From NCBI GenBank assembly GCA_046160485.1, contig JBJXGV010000028.1, forward strand, positions 376,589 through 440,588: a stretch of 64,000 bases of DNA, given 5' to 3'. The translations under genes and the position numbers were made by a program. The notes beneath the pieces are model-generated. The model saw only the letters and a program-made list of their open reading frames with translations. It did not search any database and had not been told where the DNA came from. Source of the DNA: JBJXGV01 sp046160485 (GTDB lineage: Bacteria; Orphanbacterota; Orphanbacteria; JBJXGV01). Below, one piece after another: positions 54,116 to 62,763 of this stretch. Position 1 is the stretch's first letter. Every line of letters starts with the position of its first letter.

Positions 54116-55944
54116 TCGACCGTTACGCTCTTCGCAAGATTGCGCGGCTGGTCGACGTCGCAGTGCCGCTCGAGCGCGATGTAGTACGCGAGAAGCTGCA
54201 GCGGAATTACGGCGAGAATCGGCGAGAGCGCGTCGAGCGTCTTCGGAATCGTGATCACGTGATCGGCTTTGTCCGCGATGAGCCGGTCGCCCTCCGTCGC
54301 GACGGCGATGATTCGCCCCTGCCGCGCTTTCACCTCCTGCAGATTGCCGAGAATCTTTTCGTACGCGGCGTCGTGCGTCGCGATGAAAACAACCGGCATG
54401 TTCTTGTCGATGAGAGCGATCGGACCATGCTTCATCTCCGCGGCCGGATAACCCTCGGCGTGAATGTACGAGATCTCTTTGAGCTTCAGCGCGCCCTCGA
54501 GCGCGATCGGAAAATTGTAGCCGCGTCCGAGATAGAGAAAGTTCGAGTGCCCGCTGTACGCCTTCGCGATCGCCTTGAGCTCGTCGGCCTTCGCGAGAAT
54601 CTCTTCGACTTGGCCCGGGATCGCCCGAAGCGCGTGCACGAGGCGCTGACCTTCGCTCTGCGACATCGTCCGCATCCTCGCGAGCAAGAGCGTGAGAATC
54701 GCGAGGACCGTGATCTGGCTCGTGAACGCCTTCGTCGACGCGACGCCGATTTCGGGTCCGGCGTGGATGTAGATGCCGCCGTCCGCCTCGCGCGCAATCG
54801 TCGAGCCGACCACGTTGCAGATTCCGAGCACCTTCGCGCCCTTGCGGTGCGCCTCGCGCATCGCCGCGAGCGTGTCCGCCGTCTCGCCCGACTGCGAGAT
54901 CGCGACGACGAGCGTGTCGTTCTCGATGATCGGGCTGCGGTACCGGAACTCCGACGCGTACTCCACTTCGACGGGGATTCGCGCGAACTCCTCGATCATG
55001 TACTCGCCGATGAGCCCGGCGTGCCACGACGTGCCGCAGGCCGTGATGATGATGCGCCGTAGGCTGCGAAGCTTTTCCTCCGAGAGATTCAAACCGCCGA
55101 GGTGCGCGTCGCCGGTCTCTTCGACGAGGCGTCCGCGCAGCGCGTTCTCGATGCTCTTGGGCTGCTCGAAGATCTCCTTGAGCATGAAATGCTCGTAGCC
55201 GCCCTTCTCCGCCATCTCGAGATCCCACGCGATCTCTTCGATCTCCTTGGCAATCGATTCGTTTTCGATCGTCATCGTGCGGAAGCCGTCCGGCGTGATG
55301 ACCGCCATCTCCTGGTCGGCGAGATAGACGACCTGCCGCGTGTGCCGGAGGATCGCGCTCACGTCGGAGGCGAAGAAGTTCTCGCCGTGGCCAACGCCGA
55401 CGACGAGCGGACTGCCGTTGCGCGCACCGACGATCTTCCCCGGCTCGTCGCTCGACACCATCGCGATCCCGTACGTGCCGCGAACCTCGCGCAACGCCTT
55501 CTGCACCGCCGTCTCGAGGTTGCCGTTGTAGAAATACCCGATCAGGTTGGCAAGCACCTCGGTGTCGGTCTCCGAACGAAACGTCTTTCCTTCCTTCACG
55601 AGCCACTTCTTGATCGAGTCGTAGTTTTCGATGATCCCGTTGTGGACGAGGGCGATGCGGCCGGTGCAGTCGAGCTGCGGGTGCGCGTTCTTCTCGGAGG
55701 GCGCCCCGTGTGTGGCCCAGCGGGTGTGCGCGATCCCGGTCTCGCCGGCGAGTGCGTTGCCATTCCGATTGAGCGCCTCTTCGAGCCCCGCGATTTTTCC
55801 CTTCACGCGGGCGAGCTTGAGCGCTGCTCCGTTCTGAACGGCGATCCCCGCGGAGTCATAGCCGCGATATTCGAGACGCTTAAGACCCTCGAGCAGAATC
55901 GGAACGGCGTTGAGCCGGCCCGTGTAGCCAACGATTCCGCACAT
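54112..55944 (-). CDS. glmS: Glutamine-fructose-6-phosphate aminotransferase
   Basis: Makes glucosamine-6-phosphate, first step to UDP-GlcNAc (610 aa). The mature N-terminal Cys nucleophile is in MCGIVGYTG, the glutaminase domain has TRWATHGAPSEKNAHP, and two SIS domains follow (TACGTSWHAGLI, VAISQSGETADTLAA, VASTKAFTSQ). The C-terminus ends PRNLAKSVTVE as usual. ATG at 55944 with AGGAGAGGG upstream. The next step, glmM, lies directly upstream. Confidence 0.97.
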   Translation of the reverse strand: MCGIVGYTGRLNAVPILLEGLKRLEYRGYDSAGIAVQNGAALKLARVKGKIAGLEEALNRNGNALAGETGIAHTRWATHGAPSEKNAHPQLDCTGRIALVHNGIIENYDSIKKWLVKEGKTFRSETDTEVLANLIGYFYNGNLETAVQKALREVRGTYGIAMVSSDEPGKIVGARNGSPLVVGVGHGENFFASDVSAILRHTRQVVYLADQEMAVITPDGFRTMTIENESIAKEIEEIAWDLEMAEKGGYEHFMLKEIFEQPKSIENALRGRLVEETGDAHLGGLNLSEEKLRSLRRIIITACGTSWHAGLIGEYMIEEFARIPVEVEYASEFRYRSPIIENDTLVVAISQSGETADTLAAMREAHRKGAKVLGICNVVGSTIAREADGGIYIHAGPEIGVASTKAFTSQITVLAILTLLLARMRTMSQSEGQRLVHALRAIPGQVEEILAKADELKAIAKAYSGHSNFLYLGRGYNFPIALEGALKLKEISYIHAEGYPAAEMKHGPIALIDKNMPVVFIATHDAAYEKILGNLQEVKARQGRIIAVATEGDRLIADKADHVITIPKTLDALSPILAVIPLQLLAYYIALERHCDVDQPRNLAKSVTVE

Positions 55945-55957
55945 CGCAGACCCTCTC

Positions 55958-57337
55958 CTAGTGGGGCGCCATGGTCGCGCCTGATCCCATCCCGCCCGCG
56001 GCGACATCGATCATCGCCGTGGTCTCCTGCTGAGATGGCGCTTCCGCAATGATTCGCACGATCGGTTCCGTTCCGGATTGTCTCACATGTATCCAGCGCC
56101 GGCCCCATGTGATCTTAAGCCCGTCGGTCCGGTCGGTTTCGCCGGCGCCGAACTCCTCTTCAAGACGCCGTCCCACGTGCTCGAGTTTCAACTCGCTGAC
56201 GACGACTTCGCGTTTCGCCATCACGAACGAGGGAAGACCGCCGACGATCTGGTCGAGCGTGGCGCCGCGCTCGGCGAGCCCCATGAGCACGAGCGCCGCT
56301 GCCGCGGGTCCGTCTCGCGCAAGTTGCACCGCCGGCTGAATCACGCCGCCGTTTCCCTCACCGCCGATGATGCTTCCCGTGTCGCGCATCCGGTGCGAAA
56401 CATTCGCCTCTCCGATCGCGGTCCGCTCGACCCGCGCCCCGTGGCGCGCGGCGATCTCGTCGATCATCTGCGATGTCGACAGGTTCGTCACGACGACTCC
56501 CCCCGGCCGCGACGAGAGAATCAGCTCGCACGCGATCGCGAGCGAATATTCTTCCATGAGCGCGCGGCCAGATCCCGTGACGAAGACGATTCGGTCGGCA
56601 TCGGGATCGTGGGCGAGGCCAAGATCCGCGCCGGTCTCCCGCACCCGGCGAACCAGATCGCCGAGGTGCTCGGCGCGCGGCTCCGCATGGCGCGGGAAGC
56701 GGCCATCGGGCTCGCAGTAGAGCCGCGTGACATCCGCTCCGAGGCGTTCGAGGAGGCGCGGCGTCACGAACGAACCCGCTCCGTTGCCGCAGTCGACGAC
56801 GACACGCAGCCCGCGACGCGCGACACACGCCACGTCGATGTAGGGCAGCGAAAGAATGCGATCGATGTGCCGCTCGGCAGCACCGTCGTCGGTGTCTTCG
56901 CCGCCGAGCGCGTCGTGCGCCACGCTGCGCACCGCGAGCGGCCCGCCCTCGACGATTGCGCGCAACGTGCGCCCTTCGTCTGCGGAGAGAAAGAGGCCGT
57001 CCTCGCGGATGAATTTCAGCGCATTCCATTCGAGCGGATTGTGGCTTGCCGTGATCGCGATACCGCCGCGCGCGTCACTGTCGCGCGTGGCGAGCTGAAT
57101 CGTCGGCGTGGGGAGCACGCCCGCGAGGCGCACGCTGCAGCCCGCGCCGCGCAATCCCGCGGTGACGGCCGCCTCGATGACGGGACCGCTGCCGCGCGAG
57201 TCGCGACCGATGATGACGCGCGCGCCGGCGCCGAGAAGCGTTCCGAACGCCGCGCCCCAGCGGCAAGCGATCTCTGTCGTGAGGCTCTCGCCGATGACGC
57301 CGCGCACGCCGGCGACGCTGACCATGAGAGGCCTCAT
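55958..57337 (-). CDS. glmM: Phosphoglucosamine mutase (alpha-D-phosphohexomutase family)
   Basis: Converts glucosamine-6-P to glucosamine-1-P (459 aa). Active-site serine in IAITASHNPLEWNALKF, metal loop HDPDADRI, sugar loop GGEGNGGVI and phosphate loop RQSGTEPIVRI are all intact. The assignment to GlmM rather than a phosphomannomutase rests on adjacency to glmS. ATG at 57337; ATG 57325 (behind GAGG) and GTG 57346 are alternatives. The 202 bases up to tRNA-Thr hold no gene; an 8-bp inverted repeat at 57415-57445 is the only structure seen. Confidence 0.92.
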   Translation of the reverse strand: MRPLMVSVAGVRGVIGESLTTEIACRWGAAFGTLLGAGARVIIGRDSRGSGPVIEAAVTAGLRGAGCSVRLAGVLPTPTIQLATRDSDARGGIAITASHNPLEWNALKFIREDGLFLSADEGRTLRAIVEGGPLAVRSVAHDALGGEDTDDGAAERHIDRILSLPYIDVACVARRGLRVVVDCGNGAGSFVTPRLLERLGADVTRLYCEPDGRFPRHAEPRAEHLGDLVRRVRETGADLGLAHDPDADRIVFVTGSGRALMEEYSLAIACELILSSRPGGVVVTNLSTSQMIDEIAARHGARVERTAIGEANVSHRMRDTGSIIGGEGNGGVIQPAVQLARDGPAAAALVLMGLAERGATLDQIVGGLPSFVMAKREVVVSELKLEHVGRRLEEEFGAGETDRTDGLKITWGRRWIHVRQSGTEPIVRIIAEAPSQQETTAMIDVAAGGMGSGATMAPH

Positions 57338-57539
57338 CGACAACACGCCGCGCGTCTAGGTGGGGCGTTCGTCATGGCTCCTCCGCAGGGTCGACACGCG
57401 CCCTGATACCCCAAAGCCTCTCACGGGGTTCTGCCGGGAGAGGCTCAGGAGCAAGCGACCTCTGGATCTGATTCGCGACCGCGGAGCGCGCCGGTGCGGT
57501 GACGACAAACTCGCCGTCACCGCCGCGGGCGAAGAAACA

Positions 57540-57615
57540 TGGAGCTGGTGATCGGAATTGAACCGATGACCTACGCATTACGAGTGCGTTGCTCTACCAG
57601 CTGAGCTACACCAGC
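57540..57615 (-). tRNA. tRNA-Thr (CGT)
   Basis: Acceptor GCTGGTG/CACCAGC, anticodon stem ACGCA/TGCGT, loop CTCGTAA (anticodon CGT), T loop TTCAATT, discriminator T and encoded CCA. 37 bases downstream of tRNA-Phe in the same orientation. Confidence 0.95.
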
Positions 57616-57652
57616 ACCCACGAGTCGGCGAACGTGCATCACAGAGGAAAAG

Positions 57653-57728
<76 letters not shown>

Positions 57729-57762
57729 GCAATACCCCGGTCCGCAGGCAAACAACGCGGCG

Positions 57763-57791
57763 AAGTTACCGGGGCGACATGCGGCTGTCAA
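57763..57791 (-). promoter_or_regulatory. Promoter of tRNA-Phe/tRNA-Thr (and possibly glmM-glmS)
   Basis: TTGACA at 57791-57786, 17-base spacer, TAACTT at 57768-57763. Predicted start about 30 bases before the tRNA-Phe 5' end. Confidence 0.6.
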
Positions 57792-57827
57792 CGGGAATTC
57801 GTCTAGCGCAGAGCGGCGCGGAGGGCG

Positions 57828-58010
57828 TTACGCGCGCCGCTTCTCCGGAAGCGTTTCGACGCTGCGGCGTTCGCGCCAGTGCACGCACTCGCGGTACTTC
57901 TCAGTGAGACAGAATCGAACTTCCTCGATGATCGTCGGGATCACGAGGTCGGTGCCGCGGCGCGCGCGACACACGGGGGCAGTGACCTCGCCGAAATATT
58001 CGCAGACCAT
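57828..58010 (-). CDS. Small four-cysteine protein, unknown function
   Basis: Protein of 60 aa with cysteines at 3, 14, 34 and 42. The spacing and the end EEVRFCLTEKYRECVHWRERR recall small conserved cysteine proteins of several Gram-negative phyla, perhaps metal or Fe-S binding. ATG at 58010 follows GGGAGGG seven bases upstream. It stands between the tRNA promoter and the asnS transcription unit. No family is named with confidence. Confidence 0.6.
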   Translation of the reverse strand: MVCEYFGEVTAPVCRARRGTDLVIPTIIEEVRFCLTEKYRECVHWRERRSVETLPEKRRA

Positions 58011-58099
58011 TCTCCGACCCTCCCTGTGCGTGAGACGCGATCCTGCACTTCATATCGGAAGGAGTCGTGACTTCTTGATGGATCTGTGTGAAATCGGAG

Positions 58100-58140
58100 A
58101 AAAAAAACGAGTACCGAGCCCCGGCTAGCCCAGAAAACCG
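58100..58140 (-). terminator. Possible terminator of the asnS unit
   Basis: A run of eight T's on the minus strand (58107-58100) follows a GC-rich stretch in which CCCGG and CCGGG can pair. The stem is short and 12 bases from the T-run, so this is a weak call. Confidence 0.25.
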
Positions 58141-58304
58141 GGCACGAGCCAGAGCACGAGACCGCCGAAGGTCATCGCGGTGCCCGCGATCATGAGGATC
58201 GCGCCGATGAGGCTCGACGCTCCCTTCGCTTTCCCGGCCGCACCGAATCCGTAGATGGTCAGCGCGCAACCCGCGACCACGAGCAGGAAGTAGAAGAATC
58301 CCAC
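58125..58304 (-). CDS. Tiny two-helix membrane protein, unknown function
   Basis: A 59-codon gene with GTG at 58304 and a textbook ribosome-binding site AGGAGG five bases upstream, which overlaps the asnS stop codon. The product has two hydrophobic segments, GFFYFLLVVAGCALTIYGF and LIGAILMIAGTAMTFGGLVL, with a short Lys/Gly turn between. It ends VPGFLG then TAG. Too small for routine gene finding, but position and signal support it. It resembles generic small membrane proteins; no function is inferred. Confidence 0.65.
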   Translation of the reverse strand: MGFFYFLLVVAGCALTIYGFGAAGKAKGASSLIGAILMIAGTAMTFGGLVLWLVPGFLG

Positions 58305-58313
58305 GTCCGCCTC

Positions 58314-59606
58314 CTAGGGGTAGATCTTGTAGAGCATGCGCGGGAACGGAATCGTCTCGCGCACGTGAGGGAGCTTGCAGACCCATGAAACGAGCCGCTC
58401 GAGTCCGAGACCGAAGCCGGCGTGCGGAACGCTGCCGTAGCGGCGCAGGTCGCGGTACCACTCGAACGCCTCGCGCGGCAGCCTGTGCTCCTCGAGGCGC
58501 TGATCAAGAAGTGCCAGATCCGAGATGCGCGCTCCCCCGCCCGTGATTTCTCCGTAGCCTTCCGGCGCGAGGCAATCGACCGAGAGCGCGACGCGCGCCT
58601 CGCCGGGATCGGGCTGCATATAGAACGCCTTGTTCGCGGTCGGATAGCGATGCACGAATACGGGGCGGTCGAATTCTTCGCAGAGGATCGTCTCCTCGTC
58701 GCCGCCGAAATCGTCGCCCCAGTTCGCGGGGACGCCGCGGCGCTTGAGGATCTCGATCGCCTCGTCGTAGCGAATCTTCGGGAACGGACGCCGCACCGCC
58801 TCGAGCGGCGCAAGCGGCCGCTCAAGAAGCGCAAGCTCCACCTTGCGAGTCGCGAGCACATGCGCGACGACCTCTTCGAGCATCTCCTCCTGAAGCGCGA
58901 TCACGTCGTCGAGCGTCGCGTACGCGATCTCCGGCTCGAGCATCCAGAACTCCATCAGATGCCGCCGCGTCTTCGATTTCTCGGCGCGGAACGTCGGCCC
59001 GAAGCAGTAGCTCTTGCCGAAGGCCATCGCGGTCGCCTCGTTGTAGAGCTGCCCCGACTGCGTCAGGTACGCCTTGTCGCCGAAGTAATCCGTCTCGAAG
59101 AGAGTCGTCGTTCCCTCGCACGCGGCGGGCGTGAAGATCGGCGAATCGACGAGCACGAAACCGCGCGCGTCGAAGAAATTGCGCAGCGCGGAGACGAGTG
59201 TGGCGCGCACGCGAAGGATCGCGTGCTGCCGCGTGGAGCGCAGCCAGAGATGCCGGTGCTCCATGAGAAACGCGGTGCCGTGTTCCTTCGGCGTGATCGG
59301 ATACTCCTCCGCGATCTGGCCGACGGTGAAACCGGTCACGGAGAGTTCGAAGCCGCCGGGCGACCGCGAATCCGCGCGCACGATGCCGTCGAGAATGACC
59401 GACGACTCCTGCGTGAGCGTTTCGAGAAGCGCGAAGCGCTCGTCGCCAAGATCCTTCTTGGAGGCAACCGCCTGAATGGTGCCGCTTCCGTCGCGCAGAA
59501 GAATGAAGAGAATCTTGCCGCCTTTGCGCAGGTTGTAGACCCAACCGCGGAGCGTCGCTTCTTTCCCTTCGAATTGTCCGATGTTCGCGATCGTTACCAC
59601 AGGCAT
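58314..59606 (-). CDS. asnS: Asparaginyl-tRNA synthetase
   Basis: Class II synthetase charging tRNA-Asn (430 aa). The N-terminal OB anticodon-binding fold (LRGWVYNLRKGGKILFILLR) leads to EEYPITPKEHGTAFLMEHRH. The catalytic core has SPIFTPAACEGTTTLFETDYF, LTQSGQLYNEA, motif 2 CFGPTFRAEKSKTRRHLMEF and motif 3 GFGLGLERL. The PKEHG and ACEGTTTLF blocks favour AsnRS over AspRS. ATG at 59606 with AGGAG nine bases upstream. Confidence 0.95.
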   Translation of the reverse strand: MPVVTIANIGQFEGKEATLRGWVYNLRKGGKILFILLRDGSGTIQAVASKKDLGDERFALLETLTQESSVILDGIVRADSRSPGGFELSVTGFTVGQIAEEYPITPKEHGTAFLMEHRHLWLRSTRQHAILRVRATLVSALRNFFDARGFVLVDSPIFTPAACEGTTTLFETDYFGDKAYLTQSGQLYNEATAMAFGKSYCFGPTFRAEKSKTRRHLMEFWMLEPEIAYATLDDVIALQEEMLEEVVAHVLATRKVELALLERPLAPLEAVRRPFPKIRYDEAIEILKRRGVPANWGDDFGGDEETILCEEFDRPVFVHRYPTANKAFYMQPDPGEARVALSVDCLAPEGYGEITGGGARISDLALLDQRLEEHRLPREAFEWYRDLRRYGSVPHAGFGLGLERLVSWVCKLPHVRETIPFPRMLYKIYP

Positions 59607-59643
59607 GCGTGAATTCTCCTGATCCAGAAATCCGTGAGGGGCC

Positions 59644-59673
59644 ATGCTAGCGACGCGTGTGGCGAACTGTCAA
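59644..59673 (-). promoter_or_regulatory. Promoter of asnS
   Basis: TTGACA at 59673-59668, 18-base spacer, TAGCAT at 59649-59644; leader about 30 bases. Divergent from the TPR gene, whose start is 33 bases beyond the -35. Confidence 0.55.
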
Positions 59674-59705
59674 GCCAGCGCGCGCGCGCGCCGATAGTTC
59701 ACTGA

Positions 59706-61565
59706 ATGACTCGCAGCCTCGCCATACCATCGCTCATCGCAGCGCTCGCTCTCGGCGGCATTTTCGCGAGCGAACGCGACGCGCTCGCGGGCGAAAACGC
59801 TCACTCCGCGGAGGCGCTCGCCGCGCAGAACAATGCGACGAAGGCGCGCCGCATCGTCGCGTCGACCGCACTCGGCCCCGACCTTTCGACGGGGATCGAG
59901 AGCGAGATCAGTTACCGCAGGGGCGTGCTCGCACTTCTTTCGAAAGATACCGTCGGCGCCTCGGAAGAGTTCGAGCGATCGATCGCGATCCGCCCCGACA
60001 GAACCGGCGCGCACGTCCTCCTCGGCGTTTCTCTTCTTCTTGCCGGCTCCACGGAAGCGATCAGCCAGCTGCCCCTCGCGCTCAGCGCGTTTCTCGCCGA
60101 TTTCGAGGCGCAGTCGCGGACGCTGTTCAATGCGACAATCGCGATCTTCGCCGGACTCGCGCTTCTTCTTTTCGGCGGACTGCTCGTGCCGATCGTCCGA
60201 GCGCTCCCATCGGTCGTGCACGAAATCTCCGAGGCTTTGCCCGCGGGACTGCCGCACGGGATTCGCCGCGCCTACCCGATCGTCCTGCTCATGGCGCCGG
60301 TCTACCTGCTGCGGCCGTGGGCGTGGCTCGCAGGATTGGGCTGGCTCTTGGCGCTGTTTCTCATTTTGGTCCGCCGCCGGCTCACGCGTCCGGAAAAATG
60401 GCTCGTCGCGTGCGCGCTTCTTGTCGTGATGATGCTCCCCGCCGCAGGCGAACTGCTCGGGACGCTCGCGGCGCCCCACTCGCCTCGTTCGACGGCGTTC
60501 TCGCTCGCTCGCTCGCGCGATCCGTTCTTGCGCGACTACGTCGGAAACGCGCTTCAAACCGCGTACGCGGTCGGCGACGAGGACCCGGCGATCCTCTTCG
60601 AGCTCGCGCTCCACAAACGGCGTGAAGGACGCGTCCAAGATGCCGCCGTGATCTACGAGAAACTCCTCGGCGAGAGATCTCGCAGCGCGGAAGCGCACGT
60701 GAACCTCGGCAACATTCTCTATGCGCGCGGCGACGTTTCCGCTGCGTCCGATCACTACAAGCAGGCGATCGCCATCGCGCCCGGCTCCGCAGCGGCGCAC
60801 TACAATCTTGGACTCGCGTTGTCGGACGGGTTCGACTTCGGCTCCGCGAAGTCGCACTTTCGATCGGCATCCGCGCTCAATTTCGACTTCGTCCGCAGTC
60901 TCTCGAAGGCCTCCGACGAAGGAAAGAACGTGATCGTCGTCGACGAGACGAAGACCGCCAAGGAGCGCTGGCGCTGGCTCTTCGCGAATCGCGAATCCCT
61001 TCGGCAGACCGATGCGAGCGAGGTGACACGGCTCCTCCTCGCCACCGCGCTTCCGGGCTCGAAGATCGCGTACGTTGTTCTGGCGCTCCTCTTCGCCGCG
61101 GCGTTCATCGGCGGCCGCCTCGACAAACGCTCGGAGCCCTGCGTCGCGTGCGGGACACCGCTCTGCCGAAAGTGTCGCGTTCGCTTCTCGAAGCGGAGCT
61201 TCTGCGAGGCGTGCGCGACGATCGCCAAGATGAGCGCGCCGATGGATGTCATCGAGGACGCGAAGACGAAACGCTTCCGGAAGGCGCACGCGGGCCAACG
61301 CATCGTGGGGCTCTTGCTTGCTCTGCTTCTCCCGGGCGCGGGCCACATCTACGCGGGACGGAGGCGTCTTGGGCGCGCGATTCTGTTTTGCGCCGGCGTC
61401 GCGATCTTCCTACTCGTGACGGCCGGGGGGCCGATCAAACCGCTACCGACGCTCGACGCGGAGGCGCTGACGACACTGCGTCCCGCGCTCGTTCTTGTGC
61501 TCGTGAATCTGCACATCATCGGACTCATTCACTTCTTCGCGCTCGCGCGGCGAAGCTACTCGTAG
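59706..61565 (+). CDS. TPR/zinc-ribbon multispanning membrane protein
   Basis: Protein of 619 aa with an unusual build. Signal-like head (SLAIPSLIAALALGGIFA); a first TPR-like part (SYRRGVLALLSKDTVGASEEF, 60-110); four membrane segments (about 140-260); then TPR repeats (about 290-400: AAVIYEKLLGERSRSAEAHVN..., HYKQAIAIAPGSAAAHYNLG); a membrane helix near 455-470; a double CxxC zinc ribbon (CVACGTPLCRKC...CEAC, from 478); and two more C-terminal membrane segments (LLALLLPGAGHIYAG, typical of TM2-like proteins). Thirteen bases separate it from the DUF4388 gene, so the two are probably co-expressed. Function unknown; scaffold or secretion-linked roles are possible. Confidence 0.85.
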   Translation: MTRSLAIPSLIAALALGGIFASERDALAGENAHSAEALAAQNNATKARRIVASTALGPDLSTGIESEISYRRGVLALLSKDTVGASEEFERSIAIRPDRTGAHVLLGVSLLLAGSTEAISQLPLALSAFLADFEAQSRTLFNATIAIFAGLALLLFGGLLVPIVRALPSVVHEISEALPAGLPHGIRRAYPIVLLMAPVYLLRPWAWLAGLGWLLALFLILVRRRLTRPEKWLVACALLVVMMLPAAGELLGTLAAPHSPRSTAFSLARSRDPFLRDYVGNALQTAYAVGDEDPAILFELALHKRREGRVQDAAVIYEKLLGERSRSAEAHVNLGNILYARGDVSAASDHYKQAIAIAPGSAAAHYNLGLALSDGFDFGSAKSHFRSASALNFDFVRSLSKASDEGKNVIVVDETKTAKERWRWLFANRESLRQTDASEVTRLLLATALPGSKIAYVVLALLFAAAFIGGRLDKRSEPCVACGTPLCRKCRVRFSKRSFCEACATIAKMSAPMDVIEDAKTKRFRKAHAGQRIVGLLLALLLPGAGHIYAGRRRLGRAILFCAGVAIFLLVTAGGPIKPLPTLDAEALTTLRPALVLVLVNLHIIGLIHFFALARRSYS

Positions 61566-61578
61566 AGGACCGGGCCCC

Positions 61579-62763
61579 ATGGCGCTACAAGGATCACTCA
61601 GCGACTTCGGGTTCATCGAGGTGATGCAGCTCATCGCCTCGCAAGAAAAAACCGGGATACTACGCGTCAACGGCGTCAGCTCGCGCGAGGAACTCGTCTT
61701 CGAGGGCGGCCAGGTGATCTCGGCTTGGGACCCGCGGACATCGAGCCGCGACCCGTTCCGCGATTTTCTCCTGCGCCGGGAGATCGTCCCGCGCGAGAGC
61801 CTCGCGCGCGTCCAGAAAGCGGAGATCCGGTCGCCGCACTCGTTCGCCGAGATCCTGCTGCGCATGCGCGTGCTCGGTCACGGCGAACTCCAGGACGCGT
61901 TCGCCGAGCACATCCAGGAGAAGATCGACGAACTTGTCGCGTGGAAACGCGGCACATTCGAGTTCGTGCCGCAGGAAAACGTCGTGCGCTACACCACGGG
62001 GATCGGCCTAAAACCAGAAGGCCTGCTCATGGAGGCGGTGCGGCGCGCGGACGAAAGCGCGGGGACACTCATCCGCCCCGAGACGATTCTCGTCCGAACG
62101 GAGGGTTCGTCGCGAGGCGCTCCCACGGATATCGCTGCCGCCGGGCCGCCATCGGACACGGACACGGGCGCGCAACGCAACGAACAGAGCGGCGAACCGC
62201 TCCTCTCGCCCGCGGCTGCGGCGATCCTGCCGCTGATCGACGGAAAGCGAAGCTTCGCGATTCTGACGCGCGACAGCGGGCTCGACCGCGTGGAAGCAAT
62301 CGTCGCCGCTGAGGAGCTACTCGAGAACAACTGCGTCGCGATCTACACGAAGGCGGCCGCAGTAGCAGCCGCAACGAGCGCGGCGCCGTCGACGACCGGC
62401 GTGCTGCTCCACACAACCGCGCTGGCATGCATTCTTCTCCTCTCCGTGGTAGGGCATCGCTGGTTCGCGGCCGAACCCAATTGGAAGGGCGAGAATCCGG
62501 TGCGCGACGTCGCCCTGCGCATCGATCAGATCGAAGAAGAGCGAAGCCTTGTCGCGATCCGCGTTGCTCTCGACTTCGCGCACCACCGAAGCGGATCGTA
62601 TCCCGAGAAACTCGACTCGCTCGTCGGCGACGGCCTCGTCACCTCCGACGATCTCCGCTTTCTGCGCGACCGGCGCCTCGTGTACTACACGATCGAGGAA
62701 GGCCAGGGCTACCGGCTCGAGCCCGGCGAATCGGCGAGCGTCGTTCGCCGTCCCAAACTCTGA
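61579..62763 (+). CDS. DUF4388 (PATAN-like) protein with C-terminal membrane anchor
   Basis: Protein of 394 aa. The N-terminal DUF4388 domain starts MALQGSLSDFGFIEVMQLIASQEKTGILRV, the usual opening; related domains act in signalling and motility of delta-proteobacteria and cyanobacteria. Residues 210-255 form a winged-helix-like segment (AAAILPLIDGKRSFAILTRDSGLDRVEAIVAAEELL). A membrane helix follows at about 275-290, then a 100-residue tail with no recognised fold. ATG at 61579 with AGAGGA upstream. The last 55 bases overlap the convergent UbiA-type gene. Confidence 0.88.
   Translation: MALQGSLSDFGFIEVMQLIASQEKTGILRVNGVSSREELVFEGGQVISAWDPRTSSRDPFRDFLLRREIVPRESLARVQKAEIRSPHSFAEILLRMRVLGHGELQDAFAEHIQEKIDELVAWKRGTFEFVPQENVVRYTTGIGLKPEGLLMEAVRRADESAGTLIRPETILVRTEGSSRGAPTDIAAAGPPSDTDTGAQRNEQSGEPLLSPAAAAILPLIDGKRSFAILTRDSGLDRVEAIVAAEELLENNCVAIYTKAAAVAAATSAAPSTTGVLLHTTALACILLLSVVGHRWFAAEPNWKGENPVRDVALRIDQIEEERSLVAIRVALDFAHHRSGSYPEKLDSLVGDGLVTSDDLRFLRDRRLVYYTIEEGQGYRLEPGESASVVRRPKL

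Noticed and set aside
57415..57445. 8-bp inverted repeat AGCCTCTC...GAGAGGCT upstream of glmM
   Set aside because: Loop of 15 bases, no T-run and no clear regulatory context. Recorded but not called.
57372..57578. 68-codon minus-strand frame upstream of glmM
   Set aside because: Its start lies inside tRNA-Thr and it has no ribosome-binding site or recognisable sequence.
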